A DNA stretch of 64,000 bases from Desulfonatronospira thiodismutans ASO3-1 (GTDB lineage: Bacteria; Desulfobacterota; Desulfovibrionia; Desulfovibrionales; Desulfonatronovibrionaceae), in the NCBI RefSeq assembly GCF_000174435.1, contig NZ_ACJN02000003.1, positions 450,263 through 514,262 of the forward strand, written 5' to 3'. The notes under the pieces are model-generated. The model made no database searches. It had not been told where the DNA came from and was given only the letters and a program-made list of their open reading frames with translations. Of this stretch, positions 18,412 through 28,165 are shown piece after piece. Both the position numbers and the translations under genes were made by a program. Positions within the stretch are counted from its first letter, which is position 1, and the number at the start of each line of letters is the position of its first letter.

Positions 18412-18806
18412 TCTTGACCCCCTTTAGCAAATGGTAATGAATTATTAATATGCTCCATTTCCTTTGAGTTTGTTATAACACGCACAAGCATACATAAGTC
18501 AAGACCTGTTTTAACAAATATTAAACAACAAAAAAACAGTAAAAACAAGTAGTTAAATCAAAATACACAAAATAAAACTGCCATATTTAAAAATTTGATA
18601 AAAATTTCTCACAACGAAGACAAACAAATAAACCCCGGTAACGAGCCGACTTACTACTAATAACTGATATCACTGATTAAAAAATTATCAAGGACAAACC
18701 TGCACAAATCATCCTGCCCTGCCCGGACTGAAAATGCGTAAGGAACTGACGGAACTCATCACTTGCTCTCATGGACATTTTTAAATAATATGGAGTTTGT
18801 ACTGGA
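18412..18806. other. AT-rich gap upstream of hdrA
   Basis: No gene. It includes the candidate hdrA promoter and a long A/T-rich stretch (about 18520-18620) with many A-runs, unlike the GC-richer surroundings. It could hold regulator sites for hydrogenase control, but no defined motif stands out. Confidence 0.5.
18473..18502 (-). promoter_or_regulatory. Candidate promoter of the hdrA-mvhDGA operon
   Basis: On the minus strand TTGACT (18502-18497), 18 bp, then TTATAA (18478-18473), about 62 bp before the hdrA start. Good sigma-70 form. The sequence upstream (18510-18790) is AT-rich and shows no gene. Confidence 0.5.
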
Positions 18807-18947
18807 GTAAAAGCTTAGCCCTTGTTGAGGAAAGCAGGGGACAGTTCCGCGTTTATTTTTTTTCTGATGGACAATTTTCAGCTGTTGGCCCTGGAAAAAT
18901 AAGTGCGGAACTGTCCCCATGCCACATGCAAATGGCTAACCTGTTAC
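18807..18947. mobile_element. 141-bp MITE-like element, partly decayed
   Basis: Ends GTAAAAGCTTAGCCC (18807) and GTAACAGGTTAGCC (complement, ending 18947) are imperfect inverted repeats; the flanks GTACTGGA (18799-18806) and TTACTGGA (18948-18955) match in 7 of 8 bases. The subterminal AGGAAAGCAGGGGACAG and CTGTCCCCATGCCACATGCA are shared with the element at 20899-21049, while the central hairpin matches that in 1561-1730. So its shell comes from one type and its cargo from another. Confidence 0.75.
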
Positions 18948-19142
18948 TTACTGGAAAACAGTTTTCCTGCTGATGAATAATCTGCAACAGCACACCCTGA
19001 ACATGTCTCTTGCCGGTCTTCAGGCCTTGTGCCTCCCCTGCTTGAAGCATAAGCCTGAATCCGTGAAGTATACTTTTTTCGACATATATCCTTGTACAAA
19101 GATTTGGCGGACACCAGCAAAATAAAACACAGGAAGCAAAGT

Positions 19143-19913
19143 ATGAAAAGATCTTTTTTCGGTTACCTGGTCATATTTTTTATCATTTCAGCAGTAGCTC
19201 TGACTGCGGCGTGTTCCCCGCGCAAGGTCTCTCCGCCCACCCCACCCCCCAGGATTGAAGAACCCGAGAGAGAACCAGTCAGACCGGAACCCCCGGAAGA
19301 AAAGCTGGACAGGGCCCGCAAATACACAGTCCTGGGACAGACCTACATCCCTTTGTCCTCATCGGAAGGTTTTGAAGAGGAGGGTATTGCTTCCTGGTAC
19401 GGACCCAAGTTTCACGGCAAAAAAACCGCCAGCGGAGAAGTCTACAATATGTACGAAATAAGTTCAGCCCACAGAATCCTGCCTATGCATACAAAGGTGG
19501 AGGTGACCAATCTGGAAAACGATAAAAGCATCCGGCTCAGGATTAATGATCGCGGTCCTTTTGTAGACGACCGCATCATAGACCTTTCCATGGCAGCGGC
19601 CAAAGAACTGGATATGATAGGGCCGGGCACTGCCCCGGTGAGGGTCAAGGCTGTGGGCAGCGCCCCCAGGGATGAGTTGCCCGGCACTTTCTATGTTCAG
19701 GTGGGGTCCTTTACCACCAGAGAAAACGCCGAAAACAAAAAGGGCCGGGTTCAGGAAAAGGGATACAGCGAGACACGCCTGCAGAAAAATGATTCCGGCG
19801 GCCAGACCGTGTGGCGTGTACAGGCCGGTCGTTTCGAAAACGTCGGCCAGGCGGAAAAAGCCAGGGACAGCCTCAGGGAAAGCTACCCGGAAGCCTTCAT
19901 CATTGCTGATTGA
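19143..19913 (+). CDS. rlpA: RlpA family septal-ring lipoprotein with SPOR domain
   Basis: Peptidoglycan-acting protein: RlpA proteins are lytic transglycosylases for naked glycan strands at division sites. 256 aa from ATG 19143 (preceded by AGGAA): a lipoprotein signal with lipobox LTAAC (Cys24), a proline-rich linker (PPTPPPRIEEPE), a double-psi beta-barrel (GIASWYGPKFHGKKTASGE to DLSMAAAKELDM, about 98-180) with the conserved HRILP and NDRGPF motifs, and a C-terminal SPOR domain (FYVQVGSFTT...RVQAGRF). Its 3' end overlaps the convergent HU-like gene by 14 bp. Confidence 0.95.
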   Translation: MKRSFFGYLVIFFIISAVALTAACSPRKVSPPTPPPRIEEPEREPVRPEPPEEKLDRARKYTVLGQTYIPLSSSEGFEEEGIASWYGPKFHGKKTASGEVYNMYEISSAHRILPMHTKVEVTNLENDKSIRLRINDRGPFVDDRIIDLSMAAAKELDMIGPGTAPVRVKAVGSAPRDELPGTFYVQVGSFTTRENAENKKGRVQEKGYSETRLQKNDSGGQTVWRVQAGRFENVGQAEKARDSLRESYPEAFIIAD

Positions 19914-20190
19914 TCTCTGAGCGGAATTTACGCGACAATCTGAAAACCACTACTTTCCGCCCGGGAAGAATTATAGCCTCGCTGGTCTGAGGGTTGCGGC
20001 CCTTTCTGGGCTTCTTGTCGTAGGTCTCGAACTTGCCGAAACCGCTTATGAGCAGGGAATGGTCTTTTTTTATGGCCTGCTTGATGATATCCAGCAGATG
20101 CTCTATCTGCCCTTTGACCTCTGCACGCTTTCGGTCGCTTTGCTCGTATACCCTGTCCACCAGATCCGACTTGGTTAGGGTGTTGACCAT
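19900..20190 (-). CDS. HU/IHF family DNA-binding protein
   Basis: 96 aa from ATG 20190, which has a strong GAGGAGG just upstream. It has the full HU/IHF fold: N-terminal helices (TKSDLVDRVYEQ), the GFGKFETYDKKPRKGRNPQT arm and the ILPGRKVVVFRLSRKFR end. The arm reads GRNPQTSE, closer to IHF-type and HU-type paralogues of deltaproteobacteria than to classic HU. It should bend and compact DNA. Which paralogue it is cannot be settled. Convergent with rlpA. Confidence 0.93.
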   Translation of the reverse strand: MVNTLTKSDLVDRVYEQSDRKRAEVKGQIEHLLDIIKQAIKKDHSLLISGFGKFETYDKKPRKGRNPQTSEAIILPGRKVVVFRLSRKFRSEINQQ

Positions 20191-20282
20191 AAACCTCCTC
20201 CTGTGTTTTTTCTGCATGAACCTGAAAACCCCTGCCGGCAAAGGCTGTGCTGGTGATACATTACTCCGGGCTGAAACCGGAC

Positions 20283-20696
20283 CTATGAAATAGCCGAAGA
20301 GATTTTCCGGGCAAAATCCTGCATCTCTTCATTATTATCATACTTGTACTGAGGCCAGAGCTGCAGGCCGTCTCCGTGAAAACGGGGGATCAAATGCCAG
20401 TGGGCATGCATTACCACCTGTCCCGCGGCCTGGAAGTTGTTCATGCCGACATTGAACCCGTCGGCCTTTAGACCCTGAATAATACCCCGGCCCACCCTGC
20501 GGATTGCTTCGTGCAAATGGGCTGCCATATCTTCAGGTATTTCCAGGATATTTTCTACGTGCTCCCTGGGAATTACCAGGCTGTGCCCCCTGACAGCAGG
20601 AGCAACATCAAGAAAACAAAGGACTGAGTCGTTTTCATAAACCTTTGCACTGGGGATTTCTCCGCGGACTATTTTACAGAAAATGCAATCCTGCAT
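20283..20696 (-). CDS. HIT family (histidine triad) nucleotide hydrolase
   Basis: 137 aa, HinT-like length. It carries the zinc pair CIFC at residues 4-7, the EIPSAKVYEND opening and the active triad HAHWHLIPR. HIT proteins cleave nucleoside phosphoramidates or adenylates; the in vivo substrate here is unknown. It has its own start (ATG 20696) with repeat-laden sequence upstream. Confidence 0.93.
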   Translation of the reverse strand: MQDCIFCKIVRGEIPSAKVYENDSVLCFLDVAPAVRGHSLVIPREHVENILEIPEDMAAHLHEAIRRVGRGIIQGLKADGFNVGMNNFQAAGQVVMHAHWHLIPRFHGDGLQLWPQYKYDNNEEMQDFARKISSAIS

Positions 20697-20862
20697 GCTG
20701 CCTCCTTGAAAAAGTTGCTGTCTGAAGAATCCTGATCTTTCATCCAGGCTCCAGGCCAGGCCCTCTTGAGATTTTTGCAGTGCCTACTTCGAACTTGTGG
20801 GTGAACAGTTGTCAGTTATTTATTATCAGGTGCTCAGCACAAATTTCCACAGGTACATGTCA

Positions 20863-21336
20863 GTGACTTACTCCTGAAACCCTGTCATAAAAAACAAGGT
20901 ATCTGTTTAGCGCTTTGCATGTGGCATGGGGACTGGCTCTTCCGGGACCCACTTGTCCCAAAAAATGAGATATTTTAAGCACAAAATGATGCTCAAGTGG
21001 GTCCCGGAGTGCCTGTCCCCTGCTTTCCTTAAAAGCGCTAAACAGATACAAAACAAGAAACTTAGACAGGATTAACAGGATGGATAGGATAATCAGCCAC
21101 CGGCCTGATGCCGCTGACTGAATTTACCATCCAGCACTCACTTTCTTCCGACATTCATGAGTGCCGGAAAAAAGTGAGTGCTGGAGTGATTACCTTTTGG
21201 CCTGGCTTCCGGCCAGGACAAAAATGTTTTTCTCTTAATCAATCTCTTAATCTAAGCCTGCCACGCTTCTTGGGCGTGGTTAATCCTGTCAAAAAAGTTC
21301 TTTTCTTTATTGGGTTGCGGGCAAAGCCCGCCTTAG
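20863..21336. repeat. Third copy of the 330-bp repeat, split by an insertion
   Basis: It carries the leader GTGACTTACTCCTGAAAC, the core ends GACAGGATTAACAGGAT (21065) and TTAATCCTGTC (ending 21290), the CCAGCACTCACTTT hairpin, the TGGCCTGGCTTCCGGCCA hairpin and the closing GCGGGCAAAGCCCGC. A 151-bp element sits inside the leader. A mini-hairpin, CCACGCTTCTTGGGCGTGG, is wedged into the right core end. 20697-20862 and 21337-21433 show no gene. Confidence 0.85.
20899..21049. mobile_element. 151-bp MITE-like element inside a 330-bp repeat
   Basis: Inverted ends GTATCTGTTTAGCGCTTT (20899-20916) and the complement ending at 21049. The 8-bp sequence AAAACAAG occurs on both sides (20891-20898, 21050-21057) but only once in the uninterrupted copies at 11176 and 11513, so the empty site is known exactly. 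The core is a hairpin with GGGACCCACTTG and CAAGTGGGTCCC arms between GGGGACTG and CTGTCCCC. Confidence 0.88.
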
Positions 21337-21433
21337 TCTTTATTGTACAACACCCTTTTATTTTTAACTTTTGTCTGAAAGATATCTTATCCAATCAATC
21401 TGCTTTTTGCAACCCCTGATTATATTTAATTTT

Positions 21434-22489
21434 ATGAGCCTCACCAGATTATATTTCAAACACCCTGAGCCGGACAGCTCCAGACAACGCCTCTACCCTG
21501 TGTTTCTGCCTTTTTCCGGATGCCCCTTCAAATGCATTTACTGCTCCCAGGAGGCTCAGACCGGACAACAGCCAACGCCCCATGAAGTGCAGGTCCAAAG
21601 AATCCATCAGGATATATGCACACTGTTTAAAAAAAAACCGGAGCCTTTTTCCCTGGGCTTTTTCGGAGGGACCTTTACAGCCCTTCCTGCAGCCACACAA
21701 AAACTTTTTCTTAAAACAGCCCTGGAACTAAGGAGGGCGGGAGCAGTAAGCCATATTCGCTGTTCCACCAGGCCTGACTGCATAGATCAAGGCCGGATCA
21801 GGTTACTTAGGGACTACGGGGTGGACATGGTGGAACTGGGGATACAAAGTTTTGACAGCCGGGTACTGTCTCTTTCAAAAAGGGGATATGGCGGTGAAGA
21901 GGCCCTGGACGCCTCGATGCGGATAAAACAAAATTCTCTGGAGCTTGGAATTCAGTTGATGCCGGGGTTGCCCGGATCAGACTCCGCAAGCTTTGCAAGG
22001 GACCTGCAGGCTACAGCAGAGATGCAGCCAGCTGTAGTCCGGCTGTACCCCTGCCTTGTACTGGAAGATACTTTGCTGGCCCGGCAATGGTCCAGGGGTG
22101 AATACAGGCCCTGGCCCTTAAACACCACTCTGGCCCTGGTTTCCAATGCCCTGCTCAGGATGTGGCTGGCCGGGATACCGGTAATCAGAACCGGCCTGGC
22201 CCCGGAAGGCTCACTTCTGCCCCGGATAAAGGCCGGACCCTGGCATCCCGCCCTGGGGGCCATATGCCGGGGCAGGGCCCTGGGTGCATACGTGACCGCC
22301 ATGGCCTCGAGACTTGGTGCAGGAGGCCCCCTGCAGGTTCTCGTTCCCCAAAGGTATATAAGTGATTTCTGGGGACATGGAAAAGAAAACGAAAAACTCT
22401 ATCAGCGCAGTAAAATTTTCAGGAAAAACGTGGACACCTGGGATCATGAACTGTTCATGCTGGCCGGATGTGCACCTCAGTTGCCCTGA
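21434..22489 (+). CDS. Radical SAM protein, Elp3-like
   Basis: 351 aa from ATG 21434. The radical SAM cluster motif is CPFKCIYC (about residues 33-40, CX3CX2C), followed by FFGGTFTALP and MVELGIQSFD, the order of SAM-binding motifs in the Elp3/COG1243 group. It lacks the C-terminal acetyltransferase domain of full Elp3, so a tRNA uridine role is only possible. No ribosome site is seen before the start. It converges on thrC with a 13-bp overlap. Confidence 0.82.
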   Translation: MSLTRLYFKHPEPDSSRQRLYPVFLPFSGCPFKCIYCSQEAQTGQQPTPHEVQVQRIHQDICTLFKKKPEPFSLGFFGGTFTALPAATQKLFLKTALELRRAGAVSHIRCSTRPDCIDQGRIRLLRDYGVDMVELGIQSFDSRVLSLSKRGYGGEEALDASMRIKQNSLELGIQLMPGLPGSDSASFARDLQATAEMQPAVVRLYPCLVLEDTLLARQWSRGEYRPWPLNTTLALVSNALLRMWLAGIPVIRTGLAPEGSLLPRIKAGPWHPALGAICRGRALGAYVTAMASRLGAGGPLQVLVPQRYISDFWGHGKENEKLYQRSKIFRKNVDTWDHELFMLAGCAPQLP

Positions 22490-23922
22490 AGACCCAGTAT
22501 ACGCACCATTTCATTCACCGCCGCCCTGGTGAACTCATCTTTGCTCATGCGCTCTTTGTCCTCTTCACTGAGCACACTCTGAGGCTGGTTGATATACTCC
22601 TGCCTGGGGGTAATCCCGTAGCCCGGGGAAAAGGAGCGGTTGAAGTACATTTCCTGAAATCCGCTGAACTTCAGGGCATGGGCTGTGGCATCCAGAATGG
22701 AAAACTCATCAGCACCTACAAGACCCTGATCCCTGGCCTGAATAAGTCCTGCCAGGCATTCCCCGCCCTGGGTACAGGCTATATGGCCATTCTGGTTGGC
22801 CAGCAGCATGGACTCAATTATCTGCTGCTCCTGGACATGCACTACATTGAAGGCATCTTCACCCTGCTCCTGCTGGTACTTCGCCGCCAGTTCACGCACC
22901 CGGGGAAAAGAAACCGGGTTGCCGATCATGGCCGCCTGGGCCACGCTGGGGGTTACTTCAACCGGGGCATAGCTCCTGTCCCCGGGATTTTGCCGGTAAT
23001 AGCGGTAAACCGGGTCCGCGTGAGTGGACTGCACCCCGAAAATCCGGGGCAACTCGTCAATTATATCTAATTTTTTGAGCTTTAAAAACCCGTTCATGAC
23101 CGCTGTAATATTGCCTGCATTGCCTATGGGCACAAACACGCACCTGCCGGCCATATCCCAGTTGCTCCACTGGGCGATCTCAAAGGCATAGCTCTCCTGG
23201 CCCAGGATTCTCCAGGGATTTTTGGAATTCAAAAGGGCCACCCGGAAGTTGTCCGCCAGATACTCCACCACGCGCATGCAGTCATCAAAAACTCCGGGCA
23301 GTTCGATGACCACGGACCCGCTGCCCAGAGGCTGAGACAGCTGCTGCGAAGTGACTTTACCCTGGGGGAGCAGAACAACTGATTTCACCGGTCCATCCAC
23401 ATAGGCGGCATAAAGGGCCGCGGAAGCCGAAGTGTCTCCGGTGGAGGCACAGATGGTCAGGACCTGGTCCCAGTTGTTTTTCTTCACCAGCTGATTCAGA
23501 TAACTAAAGGCACAGGCCATTCCCCGGTCTTTAAATGATGCGCTGGGGTTCTGGCCGTCGTTCTTAAAGGCCATTTTCCGGCCCACATTTTTCTGCAGCC
23601 TGGGGGAAGACTCAATCACCGGAGTATTACCCTCCCCAAGATAGACCACATCTTCCTTATCCACCACCGGGGCGATAAGTTCAAAAAATCTGAAGATGCC
23701 CTGCATCTGGGTCATCTTGCCGGCTGCACGCTGGTCGAATACAGCCCTCCAGTCTTCCCCGGATGTCTTTTTAAGCTCGCTGAAATTATGGTCCTGCAGG
23801 AGAAAAACCCCGCTGCATTCAGGGCAGGTGTAATGCAGTTCGTCCCCGGGATAAACGCTCTTGCACTCCAGGCAGTGATATCTCAGATCTCCCCTGTATG
23901 CTGGAAATTCGTCCATGGTCAT
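22477..23922 (-). CDS. thrC: Threonine synthase
   Basis: PLP enzyme making threonine from O-phosphohomoserine. 481 aa. An N-terminal zinc-ribbon-like part (YHCLECKSVYPG, YTCPECSGVF) precedes the catalytic domain with the PLP lysine in NPSASFKDRGM and the phosphate-binding IGNAGNITA loop. This long form with the ribbon is common in sulfate reducers. ATG 23922 has AGGGG upstream; a second ATG two codons on is equally usable. No thrA or thrB is adjacent. Confidence 0.95.
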   Translation of the reverse strand: MTMDEFPAYRGDLRYHCLECKSVYPGDELHYTCPECSGVFLLQDHNFSELKKTSGEDWRAVFDQRAAGKMTQMQGIFRFFELIAPVVDKEDVVYLGEGNTPVIESSPRLQKNVGRKMAFKNDGQNPSASFKDRGMACAFSYLNQLVKKNNWDQVLTICASTGDTSASAALYAAYVDGPVKSVVLLPQGKVTSQQLSQPLGSGSVVIELPGVFDDCMRVVEYLADNFRVALLNSKNPWRILGQESYAFEIAQWSNWDMAGRCVFVPIGNAGNITAVMNGFLKLKKLDIIDELPRIFGVQSTHADPVYRYYRQNPGDRSYAPVEVTPSVAQAAMIGNPVSFPRVRELAAKYQQEQGEDAFNVVHVQEQQIIESMLLANQNGHIACTQGGECLAGLIQARDQGLVGADEFSILDATAHALKFSGFQEMYFNRSFSPGYGITPRQEYINQPQSVLSEEDKERMSKDEFTRAAVNEMVRILGLQGN

Positions 23923-24002
23923 GAAAACCCCTGTAAAATATTTCTGAAGTTGATCAACAAGTACTTATCTGCCACTTTAGTTCCTGGAAAATCTTATGCC
24001 TT

Positions 24003-24896
24003 TCAGCCACTGACCAGGAAAACATCAGCCAGGACCCCGGCCAGCAGGATTACGGATACAAGGGCATTCAGGGTAAAGAAGGAGACATTGAGCCTTTCCA
24101 GGTTGTCCGGGGAGATGATCCTGTGCTCGATAAAAAGAACCACCGCCACGACAAACCAGGCCAGATAATAGGGCCAGGACGCGGCAAAGGCGATCCCTGC
24201 CAGCAGGAAAAAAAGAGCCGCATTGACGTGGGAGAATCCGGCCAGGGCAAAAGAAGTGGCCGCCCCATGCCTGGCAGGGATGGACTTGAGTCCGTTTTCC
24301 CGGTCAAACTCCATATCCTGTGTGGAGTAAAGTATGTCGAAACCTCCTACCCAGAAAAGCACACCCAGAAACAAAAAGACCGCCGGCAGAGTAAGTTCCG
24401 GTGTATAGGCGATCCACCCGGCCAGGGGAGCCAGACCCAGGACAGAACCCAGAAAAAAGTGGCATATACTGGTCCACCTTTTGGTATAGCTGTACACTGC
24501 AGACCAGGCCAGGGCAAAAAAGGCCAGCAGAAAAACCGGGAGATTCAGAAAGGCGCAGGCCAGGACAAATATAACAGCGCTTGCTGCCAGAAAATAATAA
24601 GCCTGTCGCACCTGGATTTCCCCCGTCACCAGGGCCCTGTCCCTGGTTCTCGGGTTCAGGGCGTCCAGGGGGAGATCGGTAAGCCTGTTGTGGGTCATGG
24701 CAAAGGAGCGCACCATTATCATGGCCAGGGTCAGAAAGATGAAGACCTGCCAGCCGGGCCATCCTTCAGCGGACCAGAAAAGCCCCATGTAGGCAAAAGG
24801 CAGAGCAAATATGGAATGTTCAATGCGGATCATCCTGGCCCAGGCCAGGGTTGCCTGCAACACCCCGGCTGATATTGAACCCGTTTTGCTTGTCAT
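24003..24896 (-). CDS. ubiA: UbiA family prenyltransferase, probably quinone biosynthesis
   Basis: 297-aa integral membrane protein with about eight hydrophobic helices. It shows both aspartate-rich motifs of the family, NRLTDLPLDALNPRTRDRAL (first) and YSTQDMEFDRENGLKS (second), which bind Mg and the prenyl diphosphate. In menaquinone users with the futalosine route this family member (MqnP type) prenylates the naphthoate ring, so the UbiA label is by homology; the true substrate is inferred. It lies between thrC and tyrS on the same strand. Confidence 0.88.
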   Translation of the reverse strand: MTSKTGSISAGVLQATLAWARMIRIEHSIFALPFAYMGLFWSAEGWPGWQVFIFLTLAMIMVRSFAMTHNRLTDLPLDALNPRTRDRALVTGEIQVRQAYYFLAASAVIFVLACAFLNLPVFLLAFFALAWSAVYSYTKRWTSICHFFLGSVLGLAPLAGWIAYTPELTLPAVFLFLGVLFWVGGFDILYSTQDMEFDRENGLKSIPARHGAATSFALAGFSHVNAALFFLLAGIAFAASWPYYLAWFVVAVVLFIEHRIISPDNLERLNVSFFTLNALVSVILLAGVLADVFLVSG

Positions 24897-24909
24897 GTAA
24901 GAGTCCTTG

Positions 24910-26112
24910 TTATTGTACTTTAAGCTTTAAAAACCTTTTTTTGCCCACTTTCAGGGTGTACTCCCCGGCACCGAACACAGCCTCAGGGTCTGTAAGCTTC
25001 TCACCGTTGTAAAGTCCCACTGCCTTTTGTCTGCATAGTCTTTTGGCTTCGCTGCGCGACGGACAAAGCCTGCTCTCCACCAGAATATCAGCCAGCCTCT
25101 TGTTTTCAGCCGGGGAAACACTGAATTCAGGCATATCCTGGGGCATTTCATGGGCCGAAAAGACACGGTTGAAATTCTCCCTCTCCTTTTCTGCTGCCTG
25201 CCTGTCATGAAACCTGGCGGTTATTTCCATGGCCAGTTCTTCCTTGCAGTACTTGGGGTGCAGCCTGCCCTGCTCCACGTTTTCCCGCATGGCTTCAATA
25301 TCATTTAGATTCTTGTCCGAGAGAAGTTCGAAATACCTCCACATGAGTTCGTCGGAGATGGACATGAGCTTGCCGTACATATCCCGGGCCGGTTCTTCGA
25401 TACCCACATAATTATCCAGGGACTTACTCATCTTCTGCACCCCGTCCAGGCCTTCCAGTATGGGCACTGTCAGGATAACCTGCGGTTCCTGACCGTATTC
25501 GCGCTGCAGATCCCTGCCCACCAGCAGATTGAATTTCTGGTCCGTACCGCCAAGCTCCACGTCTGCTTTTAGCTCCACGGAGTCGTATCCCTGTATGAGA
25601 GGATACAAAAACTCGTGTACAGCTATGGAGCGATTTTCCCGGAAACGCTTGTCAAAATCATCCCTTTCCATCATCCTGGCCACTGTATACCTGGAGCAGA
25701 GTTCCACAAAATCCGCTGCATGAAACTTGTCCATCCAGGTGGAGTTGAAAACCAGTTCGGTCTTTTCCGGATGCAGAATCCTGAATATCTGGCGTTTGTA
25801 GGTTTCAGCGTTTTGGATCACTTCCTGGCGGGTAAGTTTCTTACGGGTCTCGGATTTACCTGATGGGTCTCCGATCATGCCTGTAAAATCGCCAATGAGA
25901 AAGAGTACATGGTGTCCCAGTTCCTGAAAATGCTTGAGTTTCTGGATGAGCACGGTATGCCCCAGGTGAAGGTCAGGTGCAGTGGGATCAAAGCCTGCCT
26001 TGACCCTGAGGGGCTTTTTTCTGTCCATTTTTTTCAACAGTTCGGATTCGCTTACAATCTCCACACTGCCACGCCGAATCAAAGCCATGGCCTCCTGATG
26101 ATTCCAGCTCAT
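24910..26112 (-). CDS. tyrS: Tyrosyl-tRNA synthetase
   Basis: Charges tRNA-Tyr. 400 aa, class I fold: [20 protein letters not shown] contains the HIGH-type box (HLGH), KMSKS is in [15 protein letters not shown], and a C-terminal S4 RNA-binding domain ends in [15 protein letters not shown]. Length and motifs match the TyrRS subgroup with a 400-residue chain. GGAG precedes ATG 26112. The stop lies 13 bp before the start of the prenyltransferase gene. Confidence 0.97.
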   Translation of the reverse strand: MSWNHQEAMALIRRGSVEIVSESELLKKMDRKKPLRVKAGFDPTAPDLHLGHTVLIQKLKHFQELGHHVLFLIGDFTGMIGDPSGKSETRKKLTRQEVIQNAETYKRQIFRILHPEKTELVFNSTWMDKFHAADFVELCSRYTVARMMERDDFDKRFRENRSIAVHEFLYPLIQGYDSVELKADVELGGTDQKFNLLVGRDLQREYGQEPQVILTVPILEGLDGVQKMSKSLDNYVGIEEPARDMYGKLMSISDELMWRYFELLSDKNLNDIEAMRENVEQGRLHPKYCKEELAMEITARFHDRQAAEKERENFNRVFSAHEMPQDMPEFSVSPAENKRLADILVESRLCPSRSEAKRLCRQKAVGLYNGEKLTDPEAVFGAGEYTLKVGKKRFLKLKVQ

Positions 26113-26139
26113 TTCATCTCCGCTTTAATTTGAAATCGT

Positions 26140-26513
26140 GTAACTTTTCCCCATCCGATAAAATTGGTCAATCTATGCGCACCGCTGATATCCAGGGTCC
26201 GGGGGCTTTGCAAACAGGGTCCCGCACTTACTTTCTTAGTTCTGCCCAACTTTCAAAACAAAATTTGCCAGAAAGTAAGTGCGGGATCTGAACGACGTAG
26301 GAAGCGTTAATCAAAACCGTAAGACACCGAATTTGATTTGAAGAATATTATAGAAGTTATTCCAGCTTAAAAACTCGTGTATAGGTTTTGATTTACGCTT
26401 CCTTGGAGCTCGCCCTGTTAAACACCGCATAGCGGTCCTGCTTCGCAGGGTTTATCAGGGTGAAGTTTTTTACGTCCTGTTTGCGAAGTCCCCGGACCCT
26501 GGTGAATAGTTAC
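26140..26513. mobile_element. 374-bp MITE-like element with nested hairpins
   Basis: Short inverted ends GTAACTTTTC (26140) and the complement of GAATAGTTAC (ending 26513) lie between exact 8-bp duplications GAAATCGT (26132-26139 and 26514-26521). Inside are nested inverted repeats: CCAGGGTCCGGGGGCTTTGC with its partner near 26480-26503; the GTCCCGCACTTACTTTC hairpin; and GGAAGCGTTAATCAAAACC with GGTTTTGATTTACGCTTCC. It fills most of the tyrS-rny gap; 26522-26605 shows nothing else. Confidence 0.8.
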
Positions 26514-26605
26514 GAAATCGTTACCTCAAACATACTGTTTTCCCCGGTCCACATGTTCACCAGGCTCCCCTGACCCGGGCACTTGCAGCTTTTCCCCGGC
26601 TTAAG

Positions 26606-28165
26606 CTACTTGGCATAGCCCACTGATCTCTTTTCCCGGATTACAGTCACCTTGATCTGGCCGGGATAAGTAATGCTCTCCTCGATCTTCTGGGCTATAT
26701 CCTTACACATCAGGTGAGTGGCGTCATCGTCCACATGATCGCAATCCACCATAACCCGAAGTTCCCTTCCGGCCTGAATGGCAAAAGAACGATTCACTCC
26801 GTTGAAACTGGAAGCAATCTTCTCCAGTTCTTCCAGGCGGTTGACATAATTTTCCAGGAGTTCCTTCCTGGCCCCGGGCCTGGCCCCGGACAGACTGTCA
26901 GCTGCCTGAACCAGAACTGCAAGAATGCTTGCAGGCTGCACATCCTCGTGGTGTGCTGCTATGGCATGAACAATATCCTTGGATTCGTTGTGCTTTTTGG
27001 CCAGGTCGGCTCCTATGATGGCGTGAGGACCCTCGACCTCATGATCCACCGCCTTGCCCAGGTCGTGCAGCAGACCGGCCCTTTTGGCCTTTTTCTGATC
27101 CAGGCCCAGCTCTGCAGCCATAATCCCGCACAGAAAGGCAACTTCTATGGAATGCTGCATTACATTCTGGGAAAAACTGGTGCGGTAATGCAGGTGGCCC
27201 AGCAGGCGTATCAGTTCTGGGTGTATGCCGTGAACCCCGACGTCAAAGGTTGCCTGTTCCCCGATTTCCCGCAGTTTGACGTCCAGTTCCTTTTTTACCT
27301 TTTCAACAATATCCTCGATCCGGGCAGGGTGAATCCTGCCATCACTTATGAGCCTCTCGAGAGACTGTTTGGCTACTTCGCGCCGCAAAGGACTATAGGC
27401 GGACAGGACTACAGTCTCAGGCGTATCGTCGATGATCAGATCCACCCCGGTGGCGGCTTCGATGGCCCTGATATTGCGGCCTTCCCTGCCGATGATGCGG
27501 CCCTTCATATCTTCGCTGGGCAGTTCCACGGCCGAAACAGTATGCTCGGATACATAATCTCCGGCATAGCGCTGTATGGACAACGCCAGAATCTCTCTGG
27601 CCTTCTTGGAAGCTGTTTCCTGGGCTTCCATTTCGATCTGGCGGATCATCCTGGCCGCCTCATGCCTGGTCTTGCTCTCAATTTCCTGCATCAGGCGGTG
27701 TCTGGCCTCTTCCGTAGTGAGTCCGGATATCTCCTCGAGTTTTTTGCTCTGGTTGTCAATAAGCTCCTGCAGGTGCTCCTCCTTCTCGGCAAAAGTACGT
27801 TCCTGCTTGGTAAGCTGATTTTCCCAGGCGACTACTTCACTTTCCTTTTGAGCCACTTTTTCAAGCTTGTTCTCCAGCCTTTCTTCCTTTTCCTGCAGCC
27901 TCTGTTCCTGTTTCTTTAACTCTTTCTCCCTTTCCCTGGCATCCTCTTCCAGCTCCTTTTTCTGCTTGAAGGCCTCATCCTTGGCCTGAAGAAGGATTTC
28001 CTTTTTTTGTGCTGAAGCTTCTTTCCTGGCTTCATCCAGAATTCTCTGGGCCAGCTCCTGGTTCTCCTGGTACTTCTTGTTGAAAAAAATCTTCTGAGCC
28101 CAGAATCCCGCAACAGCTCCAACTGCCAGGGCGATTAAGGCAGTGATGATTACGGTTGTCCACAT
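26606..28165 (-). CDS. rny: Ribonuclease Y
   Basis: Membrane-anchored endoribonuclease that starts mRNA decay. 519 aa: an N-terminal transmembrane helix ([20 protein letters not shown], residues 4-24), a long coiled coil (about 30-200), a KH domain ([20 protein letters not shown]) and an HD domain with [16 protein letters not shown] and IAAHHEDV. The AAGGAG site lies 7 nt before ATG 28165. Downstream lies the MITE at 26140; upstream the 6S RNA gene. Confidence 0.97.
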   Translation of the reverse strand: MWTTVIITALIALAVGAVAGFWAQKIFFNKKYQENQELAQRILDEARKEASAQKKEILLQAKDEAFKQKKELEEDAREREKELKKQEQRLQEKEERLENKLEKVAQKESEVVAWENQLTKQERTFAEKEEHLQELIDNQSKKLEEISGLTTEEARHRLMQEIESKTRHEAARMIRQIEMEAQETASKKAREILALSIQRYAGDYVSEHTVSAVELPSEDMKGRIIGREGRNIRAIEAATGVDLIIDDTPETVVLSAYSPLRREVAKQSLERLISDGRIHPARIEDIVEKVKKELDVKLREIGEQATFDVGVHGIHPELIRLLGHLHYRTSFSQNVMQHSIEVAFLCGIMAAELGLDQKKAKRAGLLHDLGKAVDHEVEGPHAIIGADLAKKHNESKDIVHAIAAHHEDVQPASILAVLVQAADSLSGARPGARKELLENYVNRLEELEKIASSFNGVNRSFAIQAGRELRVMVDCDHVDDDATHLMCKDIAQKIEESITYPGQIKVTVIREKRSVGYAK

